Positions 7,806 through 14,012 of a DNA stretch of 16,046 nt are shown one piece after another. A model generated the notes under the pieces. It did no database searches. It was not told the DNA's origin and saw nothing but the letters and a program-made list of their open reading frames with translations. The stretch spans positions 1 through 16,046 of the forward strand of contig CAZWXH010000038.1 in assembly GCA_964637725.1 (NCBI GenBank), written 5' to 3'. Within the stretch, counting starts at the first letter, position 1. Every line of letters begins with the position of its first letter. Position numbers and translations under genes: made by a program. Source of the stretch: CAZWXH01 sp964637725. GTDB lineage: Bacteria > Bacillota_I > Bacilli_A > Erysipelotrichales > Coprobacillaceae.

Positions 7806-9137
7806 TTATTTAAGTTCTGGCCAATAGTCTTTGTTTACAAGAATATAATCATCCAATAGATCTTTGGCTACTTTCGCACTTGTGACACACTTGTTTAAAG
7901 TTAATGCTTGCCATAATTTAGTGTATGAATGTTGTTCCCACGCATCAACAATGAGTTTTTCACATGCATTTTGTTGTTCCATAAGTCCTTTTTGAAAAGT
8001 CGGGATCTCGCCTATTGACAATCGTTCATAACCATCTTTATTGACGATACAAGGAATTTCTACCATAGCATCATTAGAAAAATTGCTAATCGCTCCATTG
8101 TTTTGAACGATTAATATCATTTTTTCATGCGTGTTGAAGGTTAATGCAATAGCTAAATCTATAATATAAGTTGCGTGATTACCTGCCTCTACTCTATATC
8201 CATTTGTTGAATTGTTTTGGGCTATCTTTTCACATATTTGAAATACCATTTTTTCTCTTCCATCTATAACTTGATTTGCTCTTGTATAGTTTGGATCGGA
8301 ATGCTCAACAATGTAATCCGGGAAAAAGTAATACTTAAAATAACTGTTTGGAATTAATGTAGGATCTACTGCAAAAACCTCGCTTGCTTTTTTATATGTT
8401 TGATACCAACTATCGCTTTCAGGATAATTAGACATTTTAGGAGATACAAATCCTTTTTTTAGGACATATTCTTTTATTCTTGGCATAAGGTCATTACCAT
8501 CGAGGTCGCGGATTTTATACCACCAACCAAAATGATTTAATCCAAAATACATAACATCCATTTGTTTACGATCTTTAAGTCCAGCAATGCTTGCAAGTTG
8601 GTCTTCTATTCCAATAGGCATATCGCAAATGTTGATAATTTTTGAGTTTGGTCTTAACCTTTGAACTGCTTCTGCAACAATTGCAGCAGGATTTGAATAG
8701 TTTAACATCCATGCATTAGGCGAATACTTTTCCATATAATCTAAATTATCAATGACCCCTTGGATTGATCTCATTCCGTATGCTATTCCACCAGGTCCAC
8801 ATGTCTCTTGACCAACACAACCATGTTTTAAAGCAATTCTTTCGTCTTGAGCCCTCATAGGAAGTCCACCAACGCGAATATGAGCCAAGCAGAAATCAAC
8901 ATCAGTATAAGCTTCTTTAGGGTTAGTTGTCGTAATAAATTCAATGTCTGGACTGATTTCTCTACATAAAATTTGACATGCTTTAGCAATTTTATTTTGA
9001 CGAACTTCATCAATATCATAGAGTATTAGCTTTCTTAATGGAAAGCGATCTATCTCATTAAGTAATGTAGATACAATTTCAGGAGTAAAGGTACTTCCCC
9101 CTCCTGCAATAACAACTGAAAATTTTTTGTTTTTCAT
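7806..9137 (-). CDS. glvA: 6-phospho-alpha-glucosidase, glycoside hydrolase family 4 (GlvA/MalA type)
   Basis: Hydrolyses maltose-6'-phosphate and related phosphorylated alpha-glucosides in the cytoplasm. GH4 enzymes use NAD+ and Mn2+ in an oxidation-elimination mechanism. The NAD-binding start is GGGSTFTPE (12-20). Family stretches follow in order: HIRVGGLPMRAQDER, VGQETCGPGGIAYGMRSI, LNYSNPAA, then the metal-ligand Cys171 in CDMP and His202 in LNHFGWW, and finally ENNGAISNF. The CDMP signature separates 6-phospho-alpha-glucosidases from the CN(V/I)P of 6-phospho-beta-glucosidases (CelF/ChbF), and the whole chain closely resembles Bacillus GlvA as I remember it. At 443 residues it is full length (about 440-450). 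A CGGAGGT site precedes the ATG. Sucrose isomers such as turanose or palatinose are plausible substrates as well as maltose. Confidence 0.93.
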   Translation of the reverse strand: MKNKKFSVVIAGGGSTFTPEIVSTLLNEIDRFPLRKLILYDIDEVRQNKIAKACQILCREISPDIEFITTTNPKEAYTDVDFCLAHIRVGGLPMRAQDERIALKHGCVGQETCGPGGIAYGMRSIQGVIDNLDYMEKYSPNAWMLNYSNPAAIVAEAVQRLRPNSKIINICDMPIGIEDQLASIAGLKDRKQMDVMYFGLNHFGWWYKIRDLDGNDLMPRIKEYVLKKGFVSPKMSNYPESDSWYQTYKKASEVFAVDPTLIPNSYFKYYFFPDYIVEHSDPNYTRANQVIDGREKMVFQICEKIAQNNSTNGYRVEAGNHATYIIDLAIALTFNTHEKMILIVQNNGAISNFSNDAMVEIPCIVNKDGYERLSIGEIPTFQKGLMEQQNACEKLIVDAWEQHSYTKLWQALTLNKCVTSAKVAKDLLDDYILVNKDYWPELK

Positions 9138-9299
9138 ATTTACCTCCGAGTATATTATTAGTGTTATTAGTATAATAAATGCAGTTTTGTTATTTTTTTT
9201 AGTTCACCTCATTTCGAATTTTTGCCTTCTCAATATGTCGCGCGCCAATATCGAGTAGATAATATCTAGATATAAATTCAGAATTTATATAAAGGCTAT
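9138..9299. other. intergenic spacer between the antiterminator and GH4 genes
   Basis: A 162-base non-coding gap. It holds a stem formed with the end of the antiterminator gene (9292-9298 with 9310-9316), two overlapping palindromes (9262-9290) and an imperfect inverted repeat with a GTCGCGCGCC core (9229-9255). Near the GH4 start a TATACT -10-like sequence on the minus strand has no matching -35. No antiterminator hairpin is seen. Confidence 0.4.
9262..9290. repeat. two overlapping perfect palindromes, possible operator or RNA hairpin
   Basis: ATATCTAGATAT (9262-9273) is a perfect 12-base palindrome. It overlaps a perfect inverted repeat with 10-base arms ATATAAATTC / GAATTTATAT around a single central base (9270-9290). 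They lie just after the end of the antiterminator gene within the operon. In RNA the second would form a stable AU hairpin; in DNA it could be a repressor site. Confidence 0.55.
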
Positions 9300-9316
9300 C
9301 TATTTTGTGTAGCCTT
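9292..9316 (-). terminator. candidate weak hairpin at the end of the antiterminator gene
   Basis: On the minus strand AAGGCTA (9316-9310) pairs with TAGCCTT (9298-9292); the loop contains the stop codon. The following TATATAAATT is a poor T-run, so it may be a partial attenuator or an RNA stability element instead of a full terminator. Confidence 0.3.
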
Positions 9317-10136
9317 CTCTATTAGAGAGACGACTTATGTGCAGTATTAGGTATATATATTCTTCATCAGTTAAATTCCATTTCAAATCATTGGTAAAAT
9401 ACTTTCCGATTTCTTGTGTACATTTATATATTGAAGGAAGGGAAGAAGATAAATATAAGTACATATCATTGTGATTTTTATTATCTTCAAATTTATTCTT
9501 TTTTGCACGTCGAAGCAGATAATATAAGTGTGTTACGAATCTAGAATAATTAAATCCGGATTTATCGATAGATATTTTTAAGTCTTCTTCGATAATGATA
9601 ATGATTTTATCGATTATTCTCTCATCAAAATTTTTATCTCTTTGTGTTTTGTTGACATTTTCCGCATTAATTATATGAAGTGCAATATAAATTGCTTCTT
9701 CTTCGGGAATATTAATATCTGTTTTTTCCCTCATTAAATTTAAAGCCATATTTGCTATATCCATCTCGATATCGTACAAATATTGGATTTCATTTATAAT
9801 TGGCAGTTTTATATCAATATTTTCTCTATACCTTTTAATAGCAAAATTTATATGGTCAGCAAGAGTAAATGCGACATTAGGGTTTGTTAAGTTATCTAAT
9901 TTTGTTTTGGCGTACTCAATAACTTTAACTGATAGTTCAAGTATGTCTTCGGGAATATCGTTGATAAGATTGACGTACTCTGTATCAATATCATAATAAA
10001 GTCTTTGAATTTTATCTTGTTCAACCTCATAAGGGGGTGTTTTAAAACCAATCCCTTTACCAAATGCAACAACTTTGCGTCCGTTGCTGTCAATACATAA
10101 TGCACAGTTGTTATTGATTTTTTTAATTACTTTCAT
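9300..10136 (-). CDS. BglG/LicT-family transcription antiterminator with two PRD domains
   Basis: Binds an RNA antiterminator hairpin (RAT) in the operon leader and stops the overlapping terminator from forming. The N-terminal RNA-binding CAT domain spans about 1-57 (MKVIKKINNNCALCID, KVVAFGKGIGF). PRD1 (about 65-165) carries His95 (DHINFAI) and His154 (ALHIINAE). PRD2 (about 172-275) carries His203 (THLYYLLRR) and His266 (ILHISRL). All four regulatory histidines are therefore present: PRD1 phosphorylation by the cognate EIIB normally inactivates the protein, and PRD2 phosphorylation by HPr activates it. Length (278) is normal. It lies between EIIA and the GH4 gene and its targets are most likely the two RATs upstream of EIIA, giving autoregulation. 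The ribosome binding site is AAAGGA, slightly far from the ATG. Confidence 0.93.
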   Translation of the reverse strand: MKVIKKINNNCALCIDSNGRKVVAFGKGIGFKTPPYEVEQDKIQRLYYDIDTEYVNLINDIPEDILELSVKVIEYAKTKLDNLTNPNVAFTLADHINFAIKRYRENIDIKLPIINEIQYLYDIEMDIANMALNLMREKTDINIPEEEAIYIALHIINAENVNKTQRDKNFDERIIDKIIIIIEEDLKISIDKSGFNYSRFVTHLYYLLRRAKKNKFEDNKNHNDMYLYLSSSLPSIYKCTQEIGKYFTNDLKWNLTDEEYIYLILHISRLSNREGYTK

Positions 10137-10180
10137 TTTTTTGCGTCCTTTCTATACAATTTGTTAGAAAATATATTCTA

Positions 10181-10681
10181 TTAGGTCATAATCTCTTCTA
10201 GTCTTTTTGTTTTCATAACAATGCTTGTTGGTTTGACATGTTCATTTTTTTCAATAGATAGTTCAACTTGTGAAGATTTAACTATAATAAGAATTATGGT
10301 CAAATCAACATTGTTTTCATTCATAAAATTTCTATCTATTTTTAGAATCGGAATATTTTTATCAACCTTAGTATTTTTTTTAACCAATAAAGTCATTCCT
10401 TCTCCATTGAGATTTACAGTATCAAGACCAATATGCAAGATAATTTCTGTTCCATTGTTAGATTTAATACCGAATGCGTGTTTGGTTTCAGCAATCATCA
10501 CAATTTCTCCTGAACAAGGGGCGTATATTGTGTCTCCCTCGAGTATAAACGCGATTCCATCTCCGAGAAGTTTTTTGGAAAATACCAAATCATTAACCCT
10601 CTCTAGGGGAATTGCTCTACCATCAACTGGTGAGTAAATAGTATCAACTTGACTTGCTGATTTTTTTTTCTTAAATAACAT
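10181..10681 (-). CDS. PTS EIIA component, glucose family (Crr-like)
   Basis: A 166-residue soluble phosphocarrier that passes phosphate from HPr to the EIIB domain of the operon's permease. The typical fold is seen: SPVDGRAIPLERVND, GDGIAFILEGDTIYAPCSGEI, then the phospho-accepting His83 in LHIGLDTVNLNGEGM with the partner His68 in TKHAFGI. The N-terminus is a short Lys-rich segment (MLFKKKKSA), as in free-standing Crr-like EIIAs of Firmicutes. It is the first gene of the operon, following two RAT/terminator units. AAGGAGGT is well placed before the ATG. It could also serve other EIIBC permeases in the cell that lack their own EIIA. Confidence 0.93.
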   Translation of the reverse strand: MLFKKKKSASQVDTIYSPVDGRAIPLERVNDLVFSKKLLGDGIAFILEGDTIYAPCSGEIVMIAETKHAFGIKSNNGTEIILHIGLDTVNLNGEGMTLLVKKNTKVDKNIPILKIDRNFMNENNVDLTIILIIVKSSQVELSIEKNEHVKPTSIVMKTKRLEEIMT

Positions 10682-10705
10682 TGTCTTTTACCTCCTTAAG
10701 ACATG

Positions 10706-10757
10706 AAAAATATATTGGGGCATACCTAAAACAAAATGTTTTAAGGTAATGCCCCAA
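10706..10757 (-). terminator. leader terminator 2, controlled by RAT2
   Basis: On the minus strand TTGGGGCA (10757-10750) pairs with TGCCCCAA (10722-10715). The stem continues inward through TACC/GGTA and TAAAAC/GTTTTA and is followed by TATATTTTTC. Its 5' arm is the 3' half of RAT2, so formation of the RAT prevents the terminator. Confidence 0.9.
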
Positions 10758-10779
10758 AAAGTTCTTTGAGTAACAATCC
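10745..10779 (-). promoter_or_regulatory. ribonucleic antiterminator RAT2 (BglG/LicT target)
   Basis: The 35-base minus-strand element opens with GGATTGTTACTC, matching the 5' half of BglG/LicT-type RATs, and closes with GGGGCATTACC where the usual 3' half is GGCAAAACC. The upper stem CUCAAAG/UUUUGGG is capped by AACU. It overlaps the 5' arm of terminator 2. Confidence 0.85.
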
Positions 10780-10794
10780 TATATATTTCGATAT

Positions 10795-10824
10795 ATTATA
10801 AACGGTTAAGTTTATATTTGTTAA
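10795..10824 (-). promoter_or_regulatory. second operon promoter P2
   Basis: TTAACA (10824-10819) and a perfect TATAAT (10800-10795) are separated by 18 bases on the minus strand. Transcription would start about 10 bases before RAT2. A transcript from here meets only terminator 2. Confidence 0.6.
10797..10810 (+). promoter_or_regulatory. cre-like CcpA site in P2
   Basis: TATAAACGGTTAAG on the plus strand matches the cre consensus TGWAARCGNTWNCW at 11 of 14 positions, including the AAACGGTT core, and lies across the spacer and -10 of P2. Carbon catabolite repression is implied but the ends of the site deviate. Confidence 0.45.
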
Positions 10825-10897
10825 TTGAAACAAAGGAAAATAAAATTAAAAATCTTATCAATATTATGATGAAATATAGAGCAGGTATAAGAGTAAA

Positions 10898-10956
10898 TAG
10901 AAAAACTCTTTGGTGCACACCATAAAACTGAATGTTTTAGGTAATGCCCCAAAGAG
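10898..10956 (-). terminator. leader terminator 1, controlled by RAT1
   Basis: On the minus strand CTCTTTGG (10956-10949) pairs with CCAAAGAG (10913-10906). Inside, GCATTACC/GGTGTGC (with bulges) and TAAAAC/GTTTTA extend the stem, and TTTTTCTATT follows. Its 5' arm is the 3' half of RAT1. Confidence 0.9.
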
Positions 10957-10974
10957 TTCCTTGAGTTACAATCC
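10940..10974 (-). promoter_or_regulatory. ribonucleic antiterminator RAT1 (BglG/LicT target)
   Basis: The 35-base minus-strand element GGATTGTAACTC...GGGGCATTACC differs from RAT2 at only three positions. Two of these lie in the upper stem and keep pairing (A-U to G-U and G-U to G-C); the third changes the internal-loop UUAC to UAAC. It starts about 7 bases from the predicted transcription start. Confidence 0.85.
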
Positions 10975-10987
10975 TTGTTACAACTCT

Positions 10988-11016
10988 ATTATAATGACTA
11001 CGCTTACATTTGTCAA
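10988..11016 (-). promoter_or_regulatory. main operon promoter P1
   Basis: Perfect consensus on the minus strand: TTGACA (11016-11011), 17-base spacer, TATAAT (10993-10988). Transcription would start near 10981. Transcripts must pass both RAT/terminator units to reach the EIIA gene. Confidence 0.92.
10995..11008 (-). promoter_or_regulatory. cre (CcpA) site in the P1 spacer
   Basis: TGTAAGCGTAGTCA on the minus strand matches the cre consensus TGWAARCGNTWNCW at 12 of 14 positions and sits between the -35 and -10 of P1, where CcpA binding would repress initiation. Confidence 0.7.
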
Positions 11017-11145
11017 ATGTTACTTTTTGAAAATTATCAGTTTACTAATTTTTGGCTTGATAGTTAACTTTTTTTCTGAAATAAATATTTAGTGATAGAT
11101 TATCTTCTAAGGAAGAGACTCTCTACTAAAATTATAAGAAAAATA

Positions 11146-11173
11146 TTGACTATATCAGTAAATATGATATTGT
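11146..11173 (+). promoter_or_regulatory. candidate promoter for argS-rpoE
   Basis: TTGACT (11146-11151), 16 bases, then an extended -10 TGA-TATTGT (11165-11173). A second -10-like TATGAT lies at 11181-11186 without a good -35. No T-box leader is present, as the leader is only about 30 bases. Confidence 0.5.
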
Positions 11174-11208
11174 ATTTAGGTATGATATAAGCGTTAAAGG
11201 AGGCTATT

Positions 11209-12870
11209 ATGGCTGTTAATAAAATAGAGCTTTCATTAAAGGAAGTTTTAAGACAATCAATTATAGATTTAAACTATGTTGATGATTATTCATTAGATAA
11301 TATTGTGATTGAAATACCAAAAGATAAAGCTCATGGAGATTATTCTAGTAATATTGCAATGCAATTAACAAAGCTTTTAAAAAGAAATCCTAGAGAAATA
11401 GCACAAGGAATTATTGATGCTATTGATAAAGATAAGGGAAATATCGATGCTATTGAAATAGCGGGTCCTGGTTTTATTAATCTTTTCTTAAAGAAAGATG
11501 CCATGACTTCTATTATAAAAGAAGTATTAGAAGAAAAAGATGATTATGGAAAAAGTGATTTTGGTAAAAATGTAAAGTATAATGTTGAATTTGTTTCAGC
11601 CAATCCGACAGGTGATTTACATTTAGGACATGCAAAAGGAGCAGCTGTTGGAGATAGTATTTGCCGTATAATGCAAGCTGCTGGATATGATGTATCAAGA
11701 GAGTACTATATTAATGATGCTGGTAATCAAATCACAAATCTTGCGATTTCTTTATATGCTAGATATTTACAATCATTTGGTATTGATAAAGAACTACCAG
11801 AAGATGGTTATTATGGTAAAGATATTATAGAAATAGCAGAGAAGATTAAAAATAATATTCAAGATAAGTATGTAAATGCTGATGAAGAAGAAGCACTTGC
11901 TTATTTTAGACAATTAGGAATTGAATTTGAACTTCAAAAAATCAAAGATATTCTTAAGGAATATCGAGTTGAATTTGATGTATGGTTTAGTGAAACATCT
12001 TTATATAATGAAAACAAGGTTGAACCAACAATACAAAAACTTAAAGATAAAGGGTATACTTATGAAAGTGAAGGCGCTTTATGGTTAAGATCAACTGATT
12101 TTGAAGATGATAAAGATAGAGTTTTAATTAAAACAGATGGAAGTTATACATATTTAACTCCTGATATTGCATATCATTTAAATAAACTAGATAGAGGATA
12201 TGAATATTTAGTAGACTTACTTGGGGCTGATCATCATGGCTATATCAACCGTATGAAAGCCGCTATTCAAGCATTAGGGTATAATGCTGATCAATTAAAC
12301 ATTGATATTATGCAAATGGTGCGAATGGTTGAAAATGGTGAAGTTGTAAAGATGAGTAAGCGTACTGGGAATGCTGTTACTATTAAAGATTTAATCGATG
12401 ATATCGGTGTTGATGCGACACGTTATTTCTTTGTATCTAAAGCAGCGAATACGACTTTTGATTTTGACTTAGGTTTGGCGAAATCAAAATCTAATGATAA
12501 TCCAGTTTATTATGCTCAATATGCTCATGCGAGAATGTGTTCAATTGAGGCTCAAGCTAAAAAAGCTTCAATCGATGCTGCTGATCACTTTGAGTTATTA
12601 ACTCATGCTAAAGAAATTGAGTTAGTGAAGCATATCAATGAGTTTAGAAATGAAGTTGTCGAAAGCGCAAAATTAAGAGCACCACATAAAATTGCGAATT
12701 ATACACAAAAACTTGCTCAATTGTTCCATTCGTTTTATAATGATTGTTATGTTATAGATGAAAATAACATTGAGTTATCTTCACAAAGGCTTTCACTTGT
12801 GAAAGCCAGTCAAATGACTTTAAAGAATGCATTAAAATTAATCGGTGTAAACGCACCTGAAAAAATGTAG
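11209..12870 (+). CDS. argS: arginyl-tRNA synthetase
   Basis: Charges tRNA-Arg with arginine (class I aminoacyl-tRNA synthetase, cytoplasm). The N-terminal additional domain (about 1-90, with IPKDKAHGDYSSNIAM) is followed by the catalytic Rossmann core: VEFVSANPTGDLHLGHAKGA with the HIGH-type HLGH (138-141), SREYYINDAGNQI, LLGADHHGYINRMKAA, and the KMSKS-type VKMSKRTGN (KMSK 381-384). The C-terminal anticodon-binding DALR domain starts near YYAQYAHARMCSI. At 553 residues it is full length. An AAAGGAGG site lies 5-6 bases before the ATG. It is 9 bases upstream of rpoE, and the argS-rpoE neighbourhood is common in Firmicutes. Confidence 0.97.
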   Translation: MAVNKIELSLKEVLRQSIIDLNYVDDYSLDNIVIEIPKDKAHGDYSSNIAMQLTKLLKRNPREIAQGIIDAIDKDKGNIDAIEIAGPGFINLFLKKDAMTSIIKEVLEEKDDYGKSDFGKNVKYNVEFVSANPTGDLHLGHAKGAAVGDSICRIMQAAGYDVSREYYINDAGNQITNLAISLYARYLQSFGIDKELPEDGYYGKDIIEIAEKIKNNIQDKYVNADEEEALAYFRQLGIEFELQKIKDILKEYRVEFDVWFSETSLYNENKVEPTIQKLKDKGYTYESEGALWLRSTDFEDDKDRVLIKTDGSYTYLTPDIAYHLNKLDRGYEYLVDLLGADHHGYINRMKAAIQALGYNADQLNIDIMQMVRMVENGEVVKMSKRTGNAVTIKDLIDDIGVDATRYFFVSKAANTTFDFDLGLAKSKSNDNPVYYAQYAHARMCSIEAQAKKASIDAADHFELLTHAKEIELVKHINEFRNEVVESAKLRAPHKIANYTQKLAQLFHSFYNDCYVIDENNIELSSQRLSLVKASQMTLKNALKLIGVNAPEKM

Positions 12871-12879
12871 GAGGATATT

Positions 12880-13212
12880 ATGATTGATTATAAACAAAGT
12901 TCAATGGTAGATGTTGCTTTTGATTTAATGAAGAAAAAAAAGAAACCAGCAGATTTCTATAAATTATGGCAAGAAGTATCAGAAATCAAAGGATTTAGTG
13001 AAGTAGAAAAAGATGAAAACAAATCTTTGTTCTATACAAACATTACTTTAGATGGAAGATTCATTACAACAGGAGAAAACTGTTGGGATTTAAGAAGTCG
13101 TCATAAATTTGATGAAGTTCATATTGATATGAATGATATCTATGCTGATGAAGAAGAAGCTGAAGAGGAAATTGAAGAAGAAGACGGATTAGTTGAAGAT
13201 GATTATAATTAA
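12880..13212 (+). CDS. rpoE: RNA polymerase delta subunit
   Basis: A Firmicutes-specific RNA polymerase accessory subunit that speeds polymerase recycling and sharpens promoter selection. The N-terminal HARE-HTH domain (about 1-75) shows the MVDVAFDLMKKKKKPADFYKLW start, TNITLDGRFI and the closing ENCWDLRSRH. The C-terminal part is a disordered acidic tail (about 80-110, mostly Glu/Asp). The tail is only about 30 residues, much shorter than the roughly 80-90 of Bacillus delta, giving a 110-residue protein. TAGGAGGA precedes the ATG and the gene follows argS by 9 bases in one operon. Despite the shared name it is unrelated to the sigma factor RpoE of Proteobacteria. Confidence 0.92.
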   Translation: MIDYKQSSMVDVAFDLMKKKKKPADFYKLWQEVSEIKGFSEVEKDENKSLFYTNITLDGRFITTGENCWDLRSRHKFDEVHIDMNDIYADEEEAEEEIEEEDGLVEDDYN

Positions 13213-13236
13213 GGGATAGAAATATCTCTTTTTTTG
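13211..13236 (+). terminator. intrinsic terminator after rpoE
   Basis: AAGGGATA (13211-13218) and TATCTCTT (13223-13230) form an eight-pair stem with one G-U pair, capped by a GAAA tetraloop and followed by a T-run. Confidence 0.85.
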
Positions 13237-13275
13237 TTAAAATAGGTATGATATATATTCAAATCATTATACTCA

Positions 13276-13304
13276 TTTACTATTATCAATAATTTCAGTA
13301 TAAT
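13276..13304 (+). promoter_or_regulatory. promoter of the hydrolase-aroD-HD-Gx operon
   Basis: TTTACT (13276-13281), 17-base spacer, perfect TATAAT (13299-13304), only 18 bases before the first start codon. Confidence 0.65.
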
Positions 13305-13321
13305 AGAACAAGGTGATAGAG

Positions 13322-14011
13322 ATGACAGATATATATTATGAAGTAGTAGGAAATGGTTTTCCGCTTGTGTTATTGCATGGTAATGGCGAGAATCATCATA
13401 TTTTTGATGAGACAGTTAAAGTCTTATCAAATAAGTATCAATGTATTTTAATAGATTCAAGATATCATGGGAAGTCAGTTCATAGTGGTGAATTATCATA
13501 TCAACAAATATCAAGAGATGTTATGAGTGTTATTGATGAACTACAAATAGAGGCATATGATGTTATTGGTTTTAGTGATGGAGGAATTGTATCATTACTT
13601 TTAGCTATGAATGATTCAAGGTTAAAACATTTTGTAACTTTAGGCGCAAACACAAAACCTTCAATGCTCAAACCAATATATCGAATTGGTATGTATATGC
13701 AATATGTTTGTATACTACCATTTTGTTTGTATCATGCAAAGGCAAGGAATTCATATAAACTTATTCAATTAATGTTAAAACAACCATCGATTGAATATGA
13801 GGATTTAAAGGATATTAAAGTTCCTGCATTAATTATGGCAGGTGAATATGATATGGTTAAAGAAATAGATACAATGAGGATTAAAGAATCTTTACCTTAT
13901 AGTGTAGTGAAAATTATTGAACAAGGAAATCATTTCTTATTAAAGGATTCATTTGAAGAAACAATTAAAGAAATTAGATTATTTTTATCAATGTGTCATC
14001 TGGAGGATTAA
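13322..14011 (+). CDS. alpha/beta-fold hydrolase
   Basis: A 229-residue cytoplasmic alpha/beta hydrolase of unknown substrate. The oxyanion-hole LLHGNGENHH (17-26) comes first, then DSRYHGKS (45-52), the nucleophile elbow GFSDGG with Ser85, the acid Asp177 in AGEYDMV and the base His204 in QGNHFLL, so the catalytic triad is complete. A short lid lies between about 112 and 150. The start at 13322 follows AAGGTGATAG with good spacing; an in-frame GTG nine bases earlier falls inside that ribosome binding site. It is the first gene of a tight operon, ending 1 base before aroD. Candidates are a carboxylesterase or thioesterase; the sequence does not decide. Confidence 0.88.
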   Translation: MTDIYYEVVGNGFPLVLLHGNGENHHIFDETVKVLSNKYQCILIDSRYHGKSVHSGELSYQQISRDVMSVIDELQIEAYDVIGFSDGGIVSLLLAMNDSRLKHFVTLGANTKPSMLKPIYRIGMYMQYVCILPFCLYHAKARNSYKLIQLMLKQPSIEYEDLKDIKVPALIMAGEYDMVKEIDTMRIKESLPYSVVKIIEQGNHFLLKDSFEETIKEIRLFLSMCHLED

Positions 14012-14012
14012 T

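Larger units (their letters stand above)
10682..11145. other. gene-free leader and intergenic region between the PTS operon and argS
   Basis: This stretch holds the minus-strand leader of the alpha-glucoside operon (two promoters, two cre-like sites, two RAT/terminator units, listed separately). The remainder, about 11017-11145, is AT-rich with no gene or structure I can support. Confidence 0.85.

Noticed and set aside
5409..9137. Reading the operon as a chitobiose (chb) operon because of the ChbG-like gene and a GH4 enzyme.
   Set aside because: The GH4 enzyme has the CDMP motif and overall sequence of 6-phospho-alpha-glucosidases, and the permease is of the glucose superfamily, not the Lac-family chitobiose PTS.
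10221..10637. Plus-strand open frame of 138 codons opposite the EIIA gene.
   Set aside because: It is the antisense shadow of a clear EIIA gene with an excellent ribosome binding site.
10910..11092. Plus-strand open frame of 60 codons beside argS.
   Set aside because: It runs through terminator 1, RAT1 and promoter P1 of the opposite strand, whose structures explain the sequence.
11093..11208. A T-box riboswitch upstream of argS.
   Set aside because: No T-box sequence, specifier stem or terminator is present, and the leader is only about 30 bases.
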